23,745 bases of DNA from Flavobacteriales bacterium UBA3442 (GCA_002378565.1 DFSH01000055.1:16002-39746); one strand, 5' to 3'; positions 8,889 through 16,690 are shown, numbered from the stretch's first letter. Translations and numbers: made by a program. The notes: a model not told the origin generated them from the sequence alone.

Positions 8889-9763
8889 GCAGTCACCTGA
8901 AAGATCTCAGCCATCCTGCTGCCTATGTGTGCAGGGGAATCGACAACATGGATTCCACACTCCCGCATGATGGCCTTTTTAGCCTGAGCGGTGTCCTCTG
9001 TCCCGCCAACAATGGCGCCAGCATGACCCATGGTGCGTCCAGCTGGCGCAGTTTCCCCAGCAATAAAGCCTACAACAGGTTTGGTACCATGGGCTTTGAC
9101 CCAAAGTGCAGCTTCAGCTTCTAGCTGGCCACCAATTTCTCCAATCATGACAATGCCTTTGGTTTCAGGGTCATTCATCAACAATTCAACGGCATCCTTG
9201 GTCGTGGTACCAATGATGGGGTCTCCCCCGATGCCAATGGCTGTTGTGATGCCTAAACCCGCTTTCACAATTTGATCTGCTGCCTCATAGGTGAGGGTTC
9301 CTGACTTGGAAATAATACCTATGCTACCTTTCTTAAAAACAAAGCCAGGCATGATGCCAACCTTTGCCTCACCTGCGGTGATGACGCCCGGGCAATTGGG
9401 ACCGATCAGTCGACAGGGCTTGTTGCTGATGTAATGCTTCACCTTGATCATGTCAGAAACAGGAATACCTTCCGTGATAGCGACAATCACTTCAATGCCT
9501 GCATCCGCTGCTTCCATCAAGCCATCTGCGGCAAATCGCGGAGGTACAAAAAGGATTGAGACATTGGCGCCTGTTGCCTTAACAGCTTCAGAAACAGTGT
9601 TGAACACAGGTAGACCTAGATGGATTTGCCCACCTTTACCTGGCGTGACGCCTCCAACGACTTGGGTGCCAAATGCAATCATTTGTTCCGCATGGTAGGT
9701 GCCCTCCTTACCGGTGAATCCTTGGACGATGATTTTGGAGTCTTTGTTGACGAGAACACTCAT
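8885..9763 (-). CDS. sucD: Succinate-CoA ligase (ADP-forming) alpha subunit
   Basis: Alpha subunit of succinyl-CoA synthetase, the TCA-cycle step that makes succinate and a nucleoside triphosphate. The protein is 292 aa, as expected. The CoA-binding [10 protein letters not shown] (15-24) and the phosphohistidine loop GHAGAIVGG, with H247 as active-site His, are both present. The beta subunit gene sucC is not in the window, so the two subunits are not adjacent here. Transcription probably starts from the TATTTTTG box at 9787-9794. The downstream class IV aminotransferase overlaps by 4 bases. Confidence 0.97.
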   Translation of the reverse strand: MSVLVNKDSKIIVQGFTGKEGTYHAEQMIAFGTQVVGGVTPGKGGQIHLGLPVFNTVSEAVKATGANVSILFVPPRFAADGLMEAADAGIEVIVAITEGIPVSDMIKVKHYISNKPCRLIGPNCPGVITAGEAKVGIMPGFVFKKGSIGIISKSGTLTYEAADQIVKAGLGITTAIGIGGDPIIGTTTKDAVELLMNDPETKGIVMIGEIGGQLEAEAALWVKAHGTKPVVGFIAGETAPAGRTMGHAGAIVGGTEDTAQAKKAIMRECGIHVVDSPAHIGSRMAEIFQVTA

Positions 9764-9786
9764 AAATAGGAATTTTTTTAACGTGA

Positions 9787-9794
9787 CAAAAATA
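9787..9794 (-). promoter_or_regulatory. -7 box (TAnnTTTG) upstream of sucD
   Basis: On the minus strand this reads TATTTTTG, a full match to the Bacteroidota -7 consensus, ending 23 bases before the sucD ATG. No TTG lies at the ideal 17-23 base distance upstream (the nearest is 27), so the -33 element is weak or absent. Confidence 0.55.
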
Positions 9795-9828
9795 GGTTGG
9801 CTTCCATGCGCTGCCTAATGACAATGCA

Positions 9829-11886
9829 TCAATCTACAATATGCATTTCTTGAATCAAACGCTCAGCGCCAGCATAGACATCTACAACCCATAAGACGTA
9901 GCGAATGTCCACCATGATGTTCCTGCATCGCTCAGGCGTGAAGTAGAAATCACTCATGGTTCCCTCCCAGATGCGATCAAAATTCAATCCAATCAATTCT
10001 CCCTTTGCATTGAAAGCAGGTGAGCCGCTGTTACCGCCAGACGTGTGGTTGGCAGCGATAAAACAAACAGGTAACTCCCCGTCTGCATTGGCATAATCGC
10101 CATAGTTTCGTGACTGAAGCAATGACAAAAAATCAGCTGGCAGGTCAAACTCATAGTCGCCAGGCGTGTACTTCTGCAAGAGACCATTAGCTGTGGTATG
10201 GGTCTGGTAGGTGACGCCATCCTTGGGAGACAGACTCAAGACTTTGCCATAAGCAACACGAAGGGTGCTGTTGGCATCTGGCGCCATGGTTGGATTAGCA
10301 AGCATGTGGTCTGCAATCCATTCACTGTAAGCTTCTTGATAGGCTTTGCTGTGTGACGCAAACGACATGCTCAGTGTGCGGTACTGCGCAATCATGTCAG
10401 GCCAAATTCCAAACAAAGCATGTGACATGGCATCATCCAAGTAGGCAATCACCTCAAGGGAATCATAAGCAGCTTGGTTGACTTCAGGCAATGACGCATA
10501 GGACTCAGTAGAGAATATCCCACCCACAAAGGCTGAGGTTTCCTTAAAATACTGCTTGACCTGTAGCGGCATGCCTCCATCTTCAACTGCTTCCCATGTA
10601 GCCAACAACTGCTTACCCATGCGGCGATCCAGTTCAGGATCAAAATTTGCATTAAAGCTCATCAAAGACTGCCAAGCCTCAGCTTCACCTTCCCCCGCAT
10701 TGAAAGCCTTGTTGAGTGCCTGCACAAGCCTTGACCATTTCCCCAGTTCCCAATGCCGTAAAAATTCACCGAAATAGGTCATGGCTAGCTTGCCTTCGGA
10801 AAGTGAGTCCAAATGCGGCTCCAAAGTCATCAATAAGCGTTCAGCTGCAGCAGGATTTTCACGCAAGACATGCAGCTGCTTCTTCACCAAGCTGTCCATG
10901 CCATGTACACGTTCCATGCCTTCAATTTGTCCACGCCACTTCTTCCACCCGTTGGACACGGAGGCAAATTTGGAAGCGTAATCAATCTTCACTTGCTCAT
11001 CAATGCGCATGGCGGAATCCCACACAGACAGTACGGCATCGCGCATGGCAATTCTAGCTGGCAGGATGTCATTGAGTTGCATGGCCACTTCTGCAGCTGG
11101 CAAATAGGACGTTGTGCTACCTGGGAATCCGTAGATCAAGCTGAAGTCACCATCTGCGGCACCTGCAACACTGAGGGTTAAATGCCCTGGGCTAACCAAT
11201 GGCACATTGTCTTCGTGGTAGGCTGCTGGCTCACCGTTTGCATCAGCATAGATGCGGAAAAGAGAAAAGTCTCCGTTGTGGCGTGGAAAAACCCAATTGT
11301 CTGTGTCAGCACCAAATTTGCCAACCAAACTTGGCGGCGCTCCAACCAAGCGAATGTCATGGTACCGTTTGCTGGCAACCAGCATGAATTGATGACCTTG
11401 ATAAATGTCGCGCACTTCAATTTTCAGGTCGGGGTGGGCTTGCTTGGCTTCATCATGGGCTGCTTGCATGATGGCTTGCGCATTGTCACCATCCTTGATC
11501 ACGATGTCCTTCATGAAGACAACAAAGTCCACAAAGAGCCCCTTGTTGGGCATTTCATCAGCCAAGGTCTCTGCCCAGAACCCATCCTTTAGGTAATTGT
11601 TCTCCAATGTGGTGTGCTTCTGGATTGCGCCATAACCACAATGGTGATTGGTCAAAACTAACCCCTGATTAGAAATCACTTCTCCGGTACAAAAACCGCC
11701 AAAATGCACAATGGCATCTTTCAATGACGCATTGCTTTCATGGTAAACTGCTTCGGTAGACATGGTCATTCCTTGTGCTGACATGGCGTCAGCTTGTTGA
11801 TCCAATCGTTGTGGAAGCCACATGCCTTGACCCATAAGTGAAGAAGACAAGACAAATAGCCATGCAGATAGCGGTATTTTTTTCAT
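9829..11886 (-). CDS. dpp11: S46 family dipeptidyl peptidase, DPP11-like (Asp/Glu-specific)
   Basis: Exported serine exopeptidase that removes dipeptides from peptide N-termini, a Bacteroidota peptide-utilisation enzyme. It is 685 aa from ATG 11886, which opens a signal peptide (MKK, then a hydrophobic run to MGQG). The longer frame upstream to 12105 lacks a signal peptide and overlaps the divergent gene, so it was rejected. The chymotrypsin-like triad is visible as H82 (TNHHCGYG), D206 (PRHNGDFS) and S620 (GGNSGSP). R638, 18 residues after the catalytic serine (GLNFDR), matches the Arg that sets Asp/Glu preference at P1 in P. gingivalis DPP11; DPP7 has Gly there. Location is periplasmic by inference. 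It diverges from the thioredoxin lipoprotein gene across 35 bp. Confidence 0.93.
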   Translation of the reverse strand: MKKIPLSAWLFVLSSSLMGQGMWLPQRLDQQADAMSAQGMTMSTEAVYHESNASLKDAIVHFGGFCTGEVISNQGLVLTNHHCGYGAIQKHTTLENNYLKDGFWAETLADEMPNKGLFVDFVVFMKDIVIKDGDNAQAIMQAAHDEAKQAHPDLKIEVRDIYQGHQFMLVASKRYHDIRLVGAPPSLVGKFGADTDNWVFPRHNGDFSLFRIYADANGEPAAYHEDNVPLVSPGHLTLSVAGAADGDFSLIYGFPGSTTSYLPAAEVAMQLNDILPARIAMRDAVLSVWDSAMRIDEQVKIDYASKFASVSNGWKKWRGQIEGMERVHGMDSLVKKQLHVLRENPAAAERLLMTLEPHLDSLSEGKLAMTYFGEFLRHWELGKWSRLVQALNKAFNAGEGEAEAWQSLMSFNANFDPELDRRMGKQLLATWEAVEDGGMPLQVKQYFKETSAFVGGIFSTESYASLPEVNQAAYDSLEVIAYLDDAMSHALFGIWPDMIAQYRTLSMSFASHSKAYQEAYSEWIADHMLANPTMAPDANSTLRVAYGKVLSLSPKDGVTYQTHTTANGLLQKYTPGDYEFDLPADFLSLLQSRNYGDYANADGELPVCFIAANHTSGGNSGSPAFNAKGELIGLNFDRIWEGTMSDFYFTPERCRNIMVDIRYVLWVVDVYAGAERLIQEMHIVD

Positions 11887-11890
11887 GCGA

Positions 11891-11898
11891 CTAAAGTA
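11891..11898 (-). promoter_or_regulatory. Near-consensus -7 box for dpp11, leaderless spacing
   Basis: The minus strand reads TACTTTAG (one mismatch to TAnnTTTG), ending 4 bases before the dpp11 ATG. With transcription starting a few bases after the box, the mRNA would have essentially no 5' leader. No good -33 element was seen. Confidence 0.4.
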
Positions 11899-11909
11899 GT
11901 CAACGCGTG

Positions 11910-11917
11910 TATCTTTG
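11910..11917 (+). promoter_or_regulatory. -7 box for thioredoxin lipoprotein gene, leaderless spacing
   Basis: TATCTTTG is an exact match to TAnnTTTG and ends 4 bases before ATG 11922, the same spacing as at rluF. This supports the ATG at 11922 as the real start and suggests a leaderless transcript. No TTG is present at the expected -33 position, so the call rests on the -7 box alone. Confidence 0.5.
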
Positions 11918-11921
11918 GCGC

Positions 11922-13040
11922 ATGAAATTTTTGAAACTCCCCCTTTTCGCAATGGCACTGTTTGCCATGTCCTGCCAGCAAGCTGGCCTGACCGTGAATA
12001 TTGACATTTCCAACCTTGAAACCTTGGCGACTGACACCACAAGTGACCCGTCACCACAAGCCATGCTTTTGATGCGTGACAGCGCCCAGTGGGACACTGT
12101 AGCAATTACCACATTGATTGGCGGACAAGGCGTCTTGCACGTTGAAATGGACCAGCCACGAGGCTTTTACCTCTTCATTGAGGACCTTGGCAACCCCTTT
12201 GCGGGGTTTGGCCAAGCAGGCAATCTAACTTTGACTGGCGATGCCGCATTAGCCAAATTTGAAGGCAGGTTAACGGGCACCCCTGAATTGACTGCCATGG
12301 CTGCCATGGATTCTGCTGAAGGGAGCTACCGAGAGATATCCCAATCTATCTCACCCTTGTACCGCGCTGCTCAAGCTGCACAGGACCAGGCAACAATGGA
12401 TTCAGTGCTTGGCATTTACAACGACGCCTACGCTGTCTGGATGGACTACGTGAAGGATTTTGCCATGAATCAAGGTGCTCTCGGTGCCTATGTTGCCAAC
12501 CGACATCTTTACATGGAGGACTACCCTACACTGGATTCTATTTTAGCTCAAGTACCTGAAGCCAATCTTGAAGCTAAAGCCGTTGTGGCCCTGGCTGAAA
12601 GGATTACCACACTTAAACGAATTGCTGTGGGTCAACCCTTGGTTGACCTCAATCAAAAAGACACCAGTGGCATCGACTATGCCTTGAGCGATGTTGCCAT
12701 TAATCAATACCTTTTGGTTGACTTTTGGGCTTCTTGGTGTGCTCCTTGCCGTGCTCAAAACCCTGCCCTAGTAGCCGTGTACAATGATTACCACGAGAAG
12801 GGGTTTGACATCCTAGGTGTGTCATTTGATCAAAGTGCCCCTAACTGGATCAAGGCGATCAGGGAAGACCAGCTAAACTGGTTTCATATGTCTGACCTCA
12901 AAGGTTGGGGCAATAGCGCCAGCGAACTTTACGCCGTTCGATCCATACCGCAAAACTTAATGATTGGCAACGATGGAAACATTGCTGCAAAGAACTTGGA
13001 CCCTGAGGCATTGCGTGCCTGGCTGGCTGAGCGTCTATGA
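11922..13040 (+). CDS. Thioredoxin-fold lipoprotein (TlpA/ResA-like, DUF4369-type N-terminus)
   Basis: A 372-residue predicted lipoprotein. The start at ATG 11922 opens a lipoprotein signal with lipobox FAMSC and acylated C18; a GTG at 11907 in frame would spoil it. The N-terminal half is a beta-rich region typical of DUF4369 proteins, followed by a helical linker (about 105-225). The C-terminal TlpA-like thioredoxin domain has WCAPC (C273, C276) and a cis-Pro candidate in RSIPQN. It probably acts as a periplasmic thiol-disulfide reductant, e.g. in cytochrome c maturation; the exact partner is unknown. A hairpin at 13067-13091 terminates it. It is transcribed away from dpp11. Confidence 0.88.
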   Translation: MKFLKLPLFAMALFAMSCQQAGLTVNIDISNLETLATDTTSDPSPQAMLLMRDSAQWDTVAITTLIGGQGVLHVEMDQPRGFYLFIEDLGNPFAGFGQAGNLTLTGDAALAKFEGRLTGTPELTAMAAMDSAEGSYREISQSISPLYRAAQAAQDQATMDSVLGIYNDAYAVWMDYVKDFAMNQGALGAYVANRHLYMEDYPTLDSILAQVPEANLEAKAVVALAERITTLKRIAVGQPLVDLNQKDTSGIDYALSDVAINQYLLVDFWASWCAPCRAQNPALVAVYNDYHEKGFDILGVSFDQSAPNWIKAIREDQLNWFHMSDLKGWGNSASELYAVRSIPQNLMIGNDGNIAAKNLDPEALRAWLAERL

Positions 13041-13066
13041 TGTTCTGATGCATGTCTCTTCCAAGC

Positions 13067-13091
13067 AAAACGGCGCCTTAGGGCGCCGTTT
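13067..13091. terminator. Bidirectional terminator between thioredoxin lipoprotein gene and fabG
   Basis: AAAACGGCGCC (13067-13077), loop TTAG (13078-13081), then GGCGCCGTTT (13082-13091). The A-tract on one side and T-tract on the other let it work on both strands between two convergent genes. The T-run is short (3 bases, then C). Confidence 0.75.
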
Positions 13092-13113
13092 CTGTTTGCG
13101 AAAATTGTTGGAA

Positions 13114-13857
13114 TCAGGTCAACAGCCCACCGTCAACTTGCAGGACTTGGCCTGTGATGTAGGTAGACATATCAGAAGCTAAAAAGACACAGGCATTGGC
13201 GATATCCAAAGGCTGACCTCCCCGTTTCAACGGAATGGCGTTGCGCCAGGACTCCACGGTGTCAGCGTTCAGTGAATCTGTCATTTCTGTCTCAATGAAG
13301 CCTGGTGCTATGGCGTTGCAACGAATGCCTCTAGAACCGAGCTCCAATGCAATAGATTTGGTAAACCCAATGATGCCAGCCTTTGAGGCAGCGTAATTAG
13401 ACTGTCCTGCGTTGCCTTTCACGCCTACAATGGATGACATGTTAATGATGCTGCCACTGCGCTGCTTGAGCATCAAGCGCTGCACATGCTTGGTGGTGTT
13501 GAACACCGACTTCAAGTTGACTGAAAGCACCCGATCGAAATCTTCTTCTGTCATACGCATAAGTAGGGTATCCTTTGTGATGCCTGCATTGTTAACCACG
13601 ATGTCGATTTGGCCATAATGAGCCACAATGTCCTTGATCAATTGCTCTGCTTGCTCTGAGCTTGACGCATCAGACCGGAACCCTTTAGCTTCTCCACGCT
13701 TGGAAAGCTCAGCTTCAAGTGCCTCGCCTTTCTCTACACTGGATAAATACGTGAAGGCAACTTTTGCCCCTTCCGCGATAAATTGTTCAGCAATGGCTTT
13801 GCCGATGCCTTTGGATGCGCCTGTGATCAGTGCGACTTTGTTTGTCAATAAACCCAT
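13114..13857 (-). CDS. fabG: 3-oxoacyl-[acyl-carrier-protein] reductase FabG
   Basis: NADPH-dependent reductase of type II fatty acid synthesis, SDR fold, 247 aa. The cofactor motif is TGASKGIG (12-19), with NNAG at 89-92. The catalytic set N114, S142, Y155 and K159 (YAASK) is complete. The C-terminus QVLQVDGGLLT is typical of FabG. A TAATTTTG -7 box at 13879-13886 gives a leader of about 15 bases; this box overlaps the last bases of the upstream PAP2 gene. FabG probably has its own promoter even though it lies behind START-like and PAP2 genes on the same strand. Confidence 0.95.
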   Translation of the reverse strand: MGLLTNKVALITGASKGIGKAIAEQFIAEGAKVAFTYLSSVEKGEALEAELSKRGEAKGFRSDASSSEQAEQLIKDIVAHYGQIDIVVNNAGITKDTLLMRMTEEDFDRVLSVNLKSVFNTTKHVQRLMLKQRSGSIINMSSIVGVKGNAGQSNYAASKAGIIGFTKSIALELGSRGIRCNAIAPGFIETEMTDSLNADTVESWRNAIPLKRGGQPLDIANACVFLASDMSTYITGQVLQVDGGLLT

Positions 13858-13875
13858 GGTTTAATATTAAGGTGA

Positions 13876-14484
13876 TTACAAAATTAACGATTTTTGATGC
13901 CCAACTGACACCCTTAGCGCAAGCAAAGCGAGAAGCCCACCAGCAACGACATCCCAAGACCAATGCATGAAAAGCATCATTCTAGATAACCCGATGAGCA
14001 TTGCAAGACAGGCCAACAGCCATTGAGCATAAGGGCGTTTCGCCCAATGGAAGGCCAGCATGCCACACATGAAAAAAGCAATGGTGGTGTGACCCGAGGG
14101 AAAAGTCCTTGCCATTGCAGTGGTTAATCCAGCAATGTCTGGCAAACCTTCCATAACTGCCCATGGCCTTTGCATTGAAGCGAATAGGGCTTTGATGATT
14201 TGTGGCATTATGGCTGCAAGAGCAAAGCCTGACCACATACGCACATCGGCCATGGCATCATTTCCTTGGTAACGCCAGAGGCTTAATAGAATCACTGGAA
14301 TAGCTATGAGTCCATCACCCAAAAGGGTTACCCATTGCCAAAAATCCTCTGTAAGAGGCATGTGATGCTCCAGTAGCCAGATGCTGAGCGGAAAGGATCC
14401 GCCAACCACAATCGTGATAAGCGCCAATGCAGCTAAACTAACTGCTGACAGCAAGAAAAAGGGTTTTAAGGTGGACTTAACCAC
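13876..14484 (-). CDS. PAP2 superfamily membrane phosphatase
   Basis: A 202-residue integral membrane lipid-phosphate phosphatase-like protein. The three PAP2 motifs are visible: a K98...R106-P107 motif (seven rather than the usual six residues between K and R), PSGH (129-132), and SR (167-168) followed by H174 and D178. Several hydrophobic segments (about 9-35, 52-70, 87-101, 134-148, 153-169 and 176-190) place it in the inner membrane. The likely substrate is an undecaprenyl or phosphatidyl phosphate, but this is inferred from the family only. The start is GTG 14484, which overlaps the end of the START-like gene by 8 bases, implying coupled translation. Confidence 0.85.
   Translation of the reverse strand: MVKSTLKPFFLLSAVSLAALALITIVVGGSFPLSIWLLEHHMPLTEDFWQWVTLLGDGLIAIPVILLSLWRYQGNDAMADVRMWSGFALAAIMPQIIKALFASMQRPWAVMEGLPDIAGLTTAMARTFPSGHTTIAFFMCGMLAFHWAKRPYAQWLLACLAMLIGLSRMMLFMHWSWDVVAGGLLALLALRVSVGHQKSLIL
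13879..13886 (-). promoter_or_regulatory. -7 box for fabG
   Basis: The minus strand reads TAATTTTG, an exact TAnnTTTG match, 21 bases before the fabG ATG. A TTG lies 15 bases further upstream, slightly closer than usual for -33. The box begins within the end of the PAP2 gene. Confidence 0.55.
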
Positions 14485-14863
14485 CGATATGCCTCAGCAA
14501 GGACGCAACTTGGCTTGTCCAAAGAAGCTTCATCTCCTCCACTTCATCGGACTCTACATGATCGGTGACACGCAACAAGGTGTCCCCGGTCAATTCATCC
14601 GTTTCAATTCGGAACTCAAAGGAAAAGCCACTTGGCCCTTCATCACTTTCCCACTTGAATTGGATGAAAGTGTTTTTCTTAGACTTGACAAGTTTAGCAA
14701 CCTCTTCTGAGCCATCCCAAAAGAAAGAAAACGTTTCGCCACGTGAATTTACATCATCACAAAACCACTCAGATAATCCGCTGGGGGTTGATAAGCAGCT
14801 AAAGAGAATATGCTCTGAGCTACGTACGGGGAATTCAAGGTCAATGATTTCGCGATCTGACAT
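14477..14863 (-). CDS. START-like / AHSA1-related domain protein
   Basis: A 128-residue protein of the SRPBCC/START-like helix-grip fold in the form common in Bacteroidota. It begins with a short beta strand (IDLEFPVRSS), then HILFSCLSTPSGLSEWFCDDV, the helix before the grip. A beta sheet rich in aromatic residues follows (FSFFWDG, FIQFKWE), with a C-terminal helix (EEMKLLWTSQVASLLRHI). It would bind a hydrophobic ligand or a protein; the ligand is unknown. It overlaps the PAP2 start, so the two form a unit. No signal peptide. Confidence 0.8.
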   Translation of the reverse strand: MSDREIIDLEFPVRSSEHILFSCLSTPSGLSEWFCDDVNSRGETFSFFWDGSEEVAKLVKSKKNTFIQFKWESDEGPSGFSFEFRIETDELTGDTLLRVTDHVESDEVEEMKLLWTSQVASLLRHIGG

Positions 14864-14957
14864 ACAAACAATTATTACAATCGCAATATAGTTGAATGAT
14901 TGACTTAGCCAAATATTGGCATGATTAAGTTATTATCACATTTAATCCAAACATTCC

Positions 14958-14988
14958 TTGCTTGGGCTCCCCTTGATGTGTAATTTCG
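14958..14988 (+). promoter_or_regulatory. Candidate promoter for tRNA(CAT)
   Basis: TTG at 14958-14960, a 20-base spacer, then TAATTTCG (14981-14988), which differs by one base from TAnnTTTG. The predicted start near 14995 is just ahead of the tRNA at 15001. Confidence 0.5.
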
Positions 14989-15000
14989 CGCCTCTAAAAT

Positions 15001-15074
15001 GGCGAGGTAGCTCAGATGGTTAGAGCGCAGGATTCATAACCCTGAGGTCGGGAGTTCAATTCTCCCTCTCGCTA
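15001..15074 (+). tRNA. tRNA-Met (anticodon CAT)
   Basis: A cloverleaf can be drawn by hand. The 7-bp acceptor GGCGAGG pairs with TCTCGCT (two G-U pairs). The D arm is GCTCAGATGGTTAGAGC. The anticodon stem CAGGA/CCCTG has one A-C mismatch and loop TTCATAA (anticodon CAT). The T arm is GGGAG-TTCAATT-CTCCC. The discriminator is A; CCA is not encoded. The anticodon stem lacks the three G-C pairs of initiator tRNA, so it is an elongator type. CAT could also be tRNA-Ile2 (lysidine-modified), so Met identity is probable but not proven. Confidence 0.88.
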
Positions 15075-15078
15075 CAAG

Positions 15079-15106
15079 CCCTTCAGTTGATTCTGAGGGG
15101 TTTTTT
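15079..15106 (+). terminator. Terminator after tRNA
   Basis: An 8-bp stem CCCTTCAG (15079-15086) / CTGAGGGG (15093-15100), with one G-T pair and a 6-base loop, is followed by TTTTTT (15101-15106). Confidence 0.85.
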
Positions 15107-15171
15107 GCTGCGAGGTTATGAAGTTTTGGTTTTGACAATAACGTTATTTGCAAGAGAGGCAAAAACAGGAA

Positions 15172-15666
15172 TTACTTACTTCTAAGCCCAATGGTTACGG
15201 CCCAAGTTGGTAAAACGCTCCCTATGGTATTTCCTATGTCTTGATTAAGTAAGGTTTGCCTTCCAAGCCCGAATTCTGCAGCTAATGACATCCTATCATT
15301 TAACCATTTCTTTCCATACATCATATTAGTGTTCGCTCCATATGAGCCACTATTGTAAAATCTAGAACGGTGCCTAGCGGTTATATAACTTCCGCTTATA
15401 GACTCTTCGTCTCCTTTAGGGCTAAGGTACAATCGTGTTCCCACCATAAAAGTAGTAACTGTGTTTCCGGGAGCGTCTATTAAACTTTGACCGTATCCAC
15501 CGTCAAATAAAATTGAAGTCATGTCACTTGTTTGTATTTCAAACCCAACGGTACCAACGCCTTGAAGGAGTGATATAGGCCGAGTATGAATTTCAGTAGC
15601 TTTTTCAACTTGTCCACTCATCGTAATTGCCAAAGAGCCTATTAAAAGTGTTGCAAGAATTTTCAT
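15172..15666 (-). CDS. Small exported beta-rich protein, possibly outer membrane
   Basis: A 164-residue protein with an N-terminal signal peptide (MKILATLLIGSLAITMSGQ). Alternating hydrophobic/polar strands follow, ending in TWAVTIGLRSK, as seen in small Bacteroidota outer-membrane-beta-barrel-like proteins. I do not recognise a defined family. It lies 12 bases downstream of the intradiol dioxygenase gene on the same strand, so the two are probably co-transcribed and may work together at the envelope. Base composition is visibly AT-richer than the housekeeping genes nearby. A C-terminal Arg/Lys instead of an aromatic residue argues against a classical BAM-signal porin. Confidence 0.65.
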   Translation of the reverse strand: MKILATLLIGSLAITMSGQVEKATEIHTRPISLLQGVGTVGFEIQTSDMTSILFDGGYGQSLIDAPGNTVTTFMVGTRLYLSPKGDEESISGSYITARHRSRFYNSGSYGANTNMMYGKKWLNDRMSLAAEFGLGRQTLLNQDIGNTIGSVLPTWAVTIGLRSK

Positions 15667-15678
15667 AATGTTTTTGTT

Positions 15679-16362
15679 TTATAATGCGACCTTGATTGTT
15701 TCGTTTAAGGTAAATCCATCTGTTGTATTTCCAGTCACTAAAGTAGCAATATTCTTATTTAAACTATCTCCAAACGCTCCGTCAGCTGAATTTGAAGTAT
15801 CAAAATTTCCGTTATAGCCAGAAGTCGCATAGACTGTGTTTGACACAGCTTCCGGAAAAGCAGTTTGAGTCGTTAATAGTGATTGTCCCGAACTACTTAT
15901 AACTTCTAAATGTAAATGGGGAGCTCTTCCCGGATACCATCCCGGATAAATACTAATAAACGAGGCATTCCCGCTTGTGTCTGTTGTCTGCCGACCTCTT
16001 AAAAAATGTTGACTGGTAAAATCTCCCTCAATTTGATTTGAATATTCTGAATAGTTGCCTTTTGCATCACAGTGCCATATGTCAACCAATACTCCGGCTA
16101 ACGGAGAACAGTTATTATTAACATCTTCTACTTTAATAGTAATCATTAAAGGAATACCAACACGATCTCCTATTATATTCCCTCTTACCCAATCGGCAGG
16201 CGTCTTAATAGGAAAAGGCCCAGCCATTTCAGAAGGAGACAGAGCGCAAGCATTTGGGTCAACGACAGGCGTAATTCTATCGCACGAAGTTAAGATTGTT
16301 GGAACAGCTATCATGCCTCCTAGGCCTACTAATCCACTCTTTAAGAATTTTTTTCTATTCAT
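15679..16362 (-). CDS. Intradiol ring-cleavage dioxygenase-like lipoprotein
   Basis: A 227-residue protein related to Fe(III) intradiol dioxygenases (protocatechuate/catechol type), which cleave the catechol ring between its two hydroxyls. The predicted iron ligands are all present: Y104 (AKGNYS), Y143 (PGWYPG), H149 and H151 (PHLHLEV). The early MAGPFPI motif is also typical. The start at ATG 16362 opens a lipoprotein-like signal NRKKFLKSG...TILTSC, with C27 as acylation candidate and an RK pair resembling a degenerate Tat motif; a further in-frame ATG at 16383 adds 7 residues. Export of a cytoplasmic-type enzyme is the odd feature. The substrate is unknown. It is followed 12 bases on by the small envelope protein gene. 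AT-rich codon use suggests acquisition. Confidence 0.82.
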   Translation of the reverse strand: MNRKKFLKSGLVGLGGMIAVPTILTSCDRITPVVDPNACALSPSEMAGPFPIKTPADWVRGNIIGDRVGIPLMITIKVEDVNNNCSPLAGVLVDIWHCDAKGNYSEYSNQIEGDFTSQHFLRGRQTTDTSGNASFISIYPGWYPGRAPHLHLEVISSSGQSLLTTQTAFPEAVSNTVYATSGYNGNFDTSNSADGAFGDSLNKNIATLVTGNTTDGFTLNETIKVAL

Positions 16363-16543
16363 GGTATTTATATTGCGTATCAATGGTTATTTGCCTTTAA
16401 CCAAAGGTAAGTTGAATCAGAGCTTAGCCATACCCTCTACCTCTAGCTTCTTAACCTATGAGCCTCCTCTCAGACAGGTTTACAATGCTTGAACGGGACT
16501 ACGCCCCATCAGCTGCTGAAGTGTCGTCATAGCGGGAGACAGC
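16363..16543. other. Noncoding gap between dioxygenase start and small basic ORF
   Basis: No convincing gene on either strand. A short inverted repeat CCTTT-AACC-AAAGG lies near 16394-16407. No TAnnTTTG box was found for the dioxygenase gene. Confidence 0.4.
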
Positions 16544-16690
16544 TTACTTCTTTCTCTTAGGCCCTCTGGTGAGTGGCTTTTTGTGCTTTTTTGCCCTATT
16601 CATCTTTATTTTTTCACCACCGCCCAGGTTGAATGTTTTCTTGTTCTTGTCTTTTTTCTCGTGAAAGGCTGGCCCTGGCTTGTCTGACAT
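16544..16690 (-). CDS. Small Lys-rich hypothetical protein (48 aa)
   Basis: A 48-residue ORF from ATG 16690 that is extremely Lys/Arg-rich and ends in PLTRGPKRKK. No signal peptide or membrane segment. The frame stays open upstream to 16897, but that part is not basic and does not read like a natural N-terminus. A near-consensus -7 box (TAATCTTG, one base off) lies about 35 bases before the ATG. It resembles the tiny nucleic-acid-binding or ribosome-associated proteins of Bacteroidota in composition only; I recognise no family. It sits in an AT-richer stretch upstream of, and divergent from, the HMA-MauE gene. Confidence 0.45.
   Translation of the reverse strand: MSDKPGPAFHEKKDKNKKTFNLGGGEKIKMNRAKKHKKPLTRGPKRKK

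Noticed and set aside
10716..11592. Several forward frames over the S46 peptidase gene
   Set aside because: Shadows of a gene with complete catalytic triad on the minus strand; low-complexity Ser/His/Cys-rich products.
11907..11921. GTG start for the thioredoxin lipoprotein
   Set aside because: It would place the -7 box inside the coding region and disturb the lipoprotein signal; ATG 11922 fits both.
11887..12105. Upstream extension of the S46 peptidase frame by 73 residues
   Set aside because: It would bury the signal peptide and overlap the divergent lipoprotein gene on the other strand.
16055..16492. 145-residue forward frame over the intradiol dioxygenase
   Set aside because: Antisense to a gene with all iron ligands; no domain of its own.
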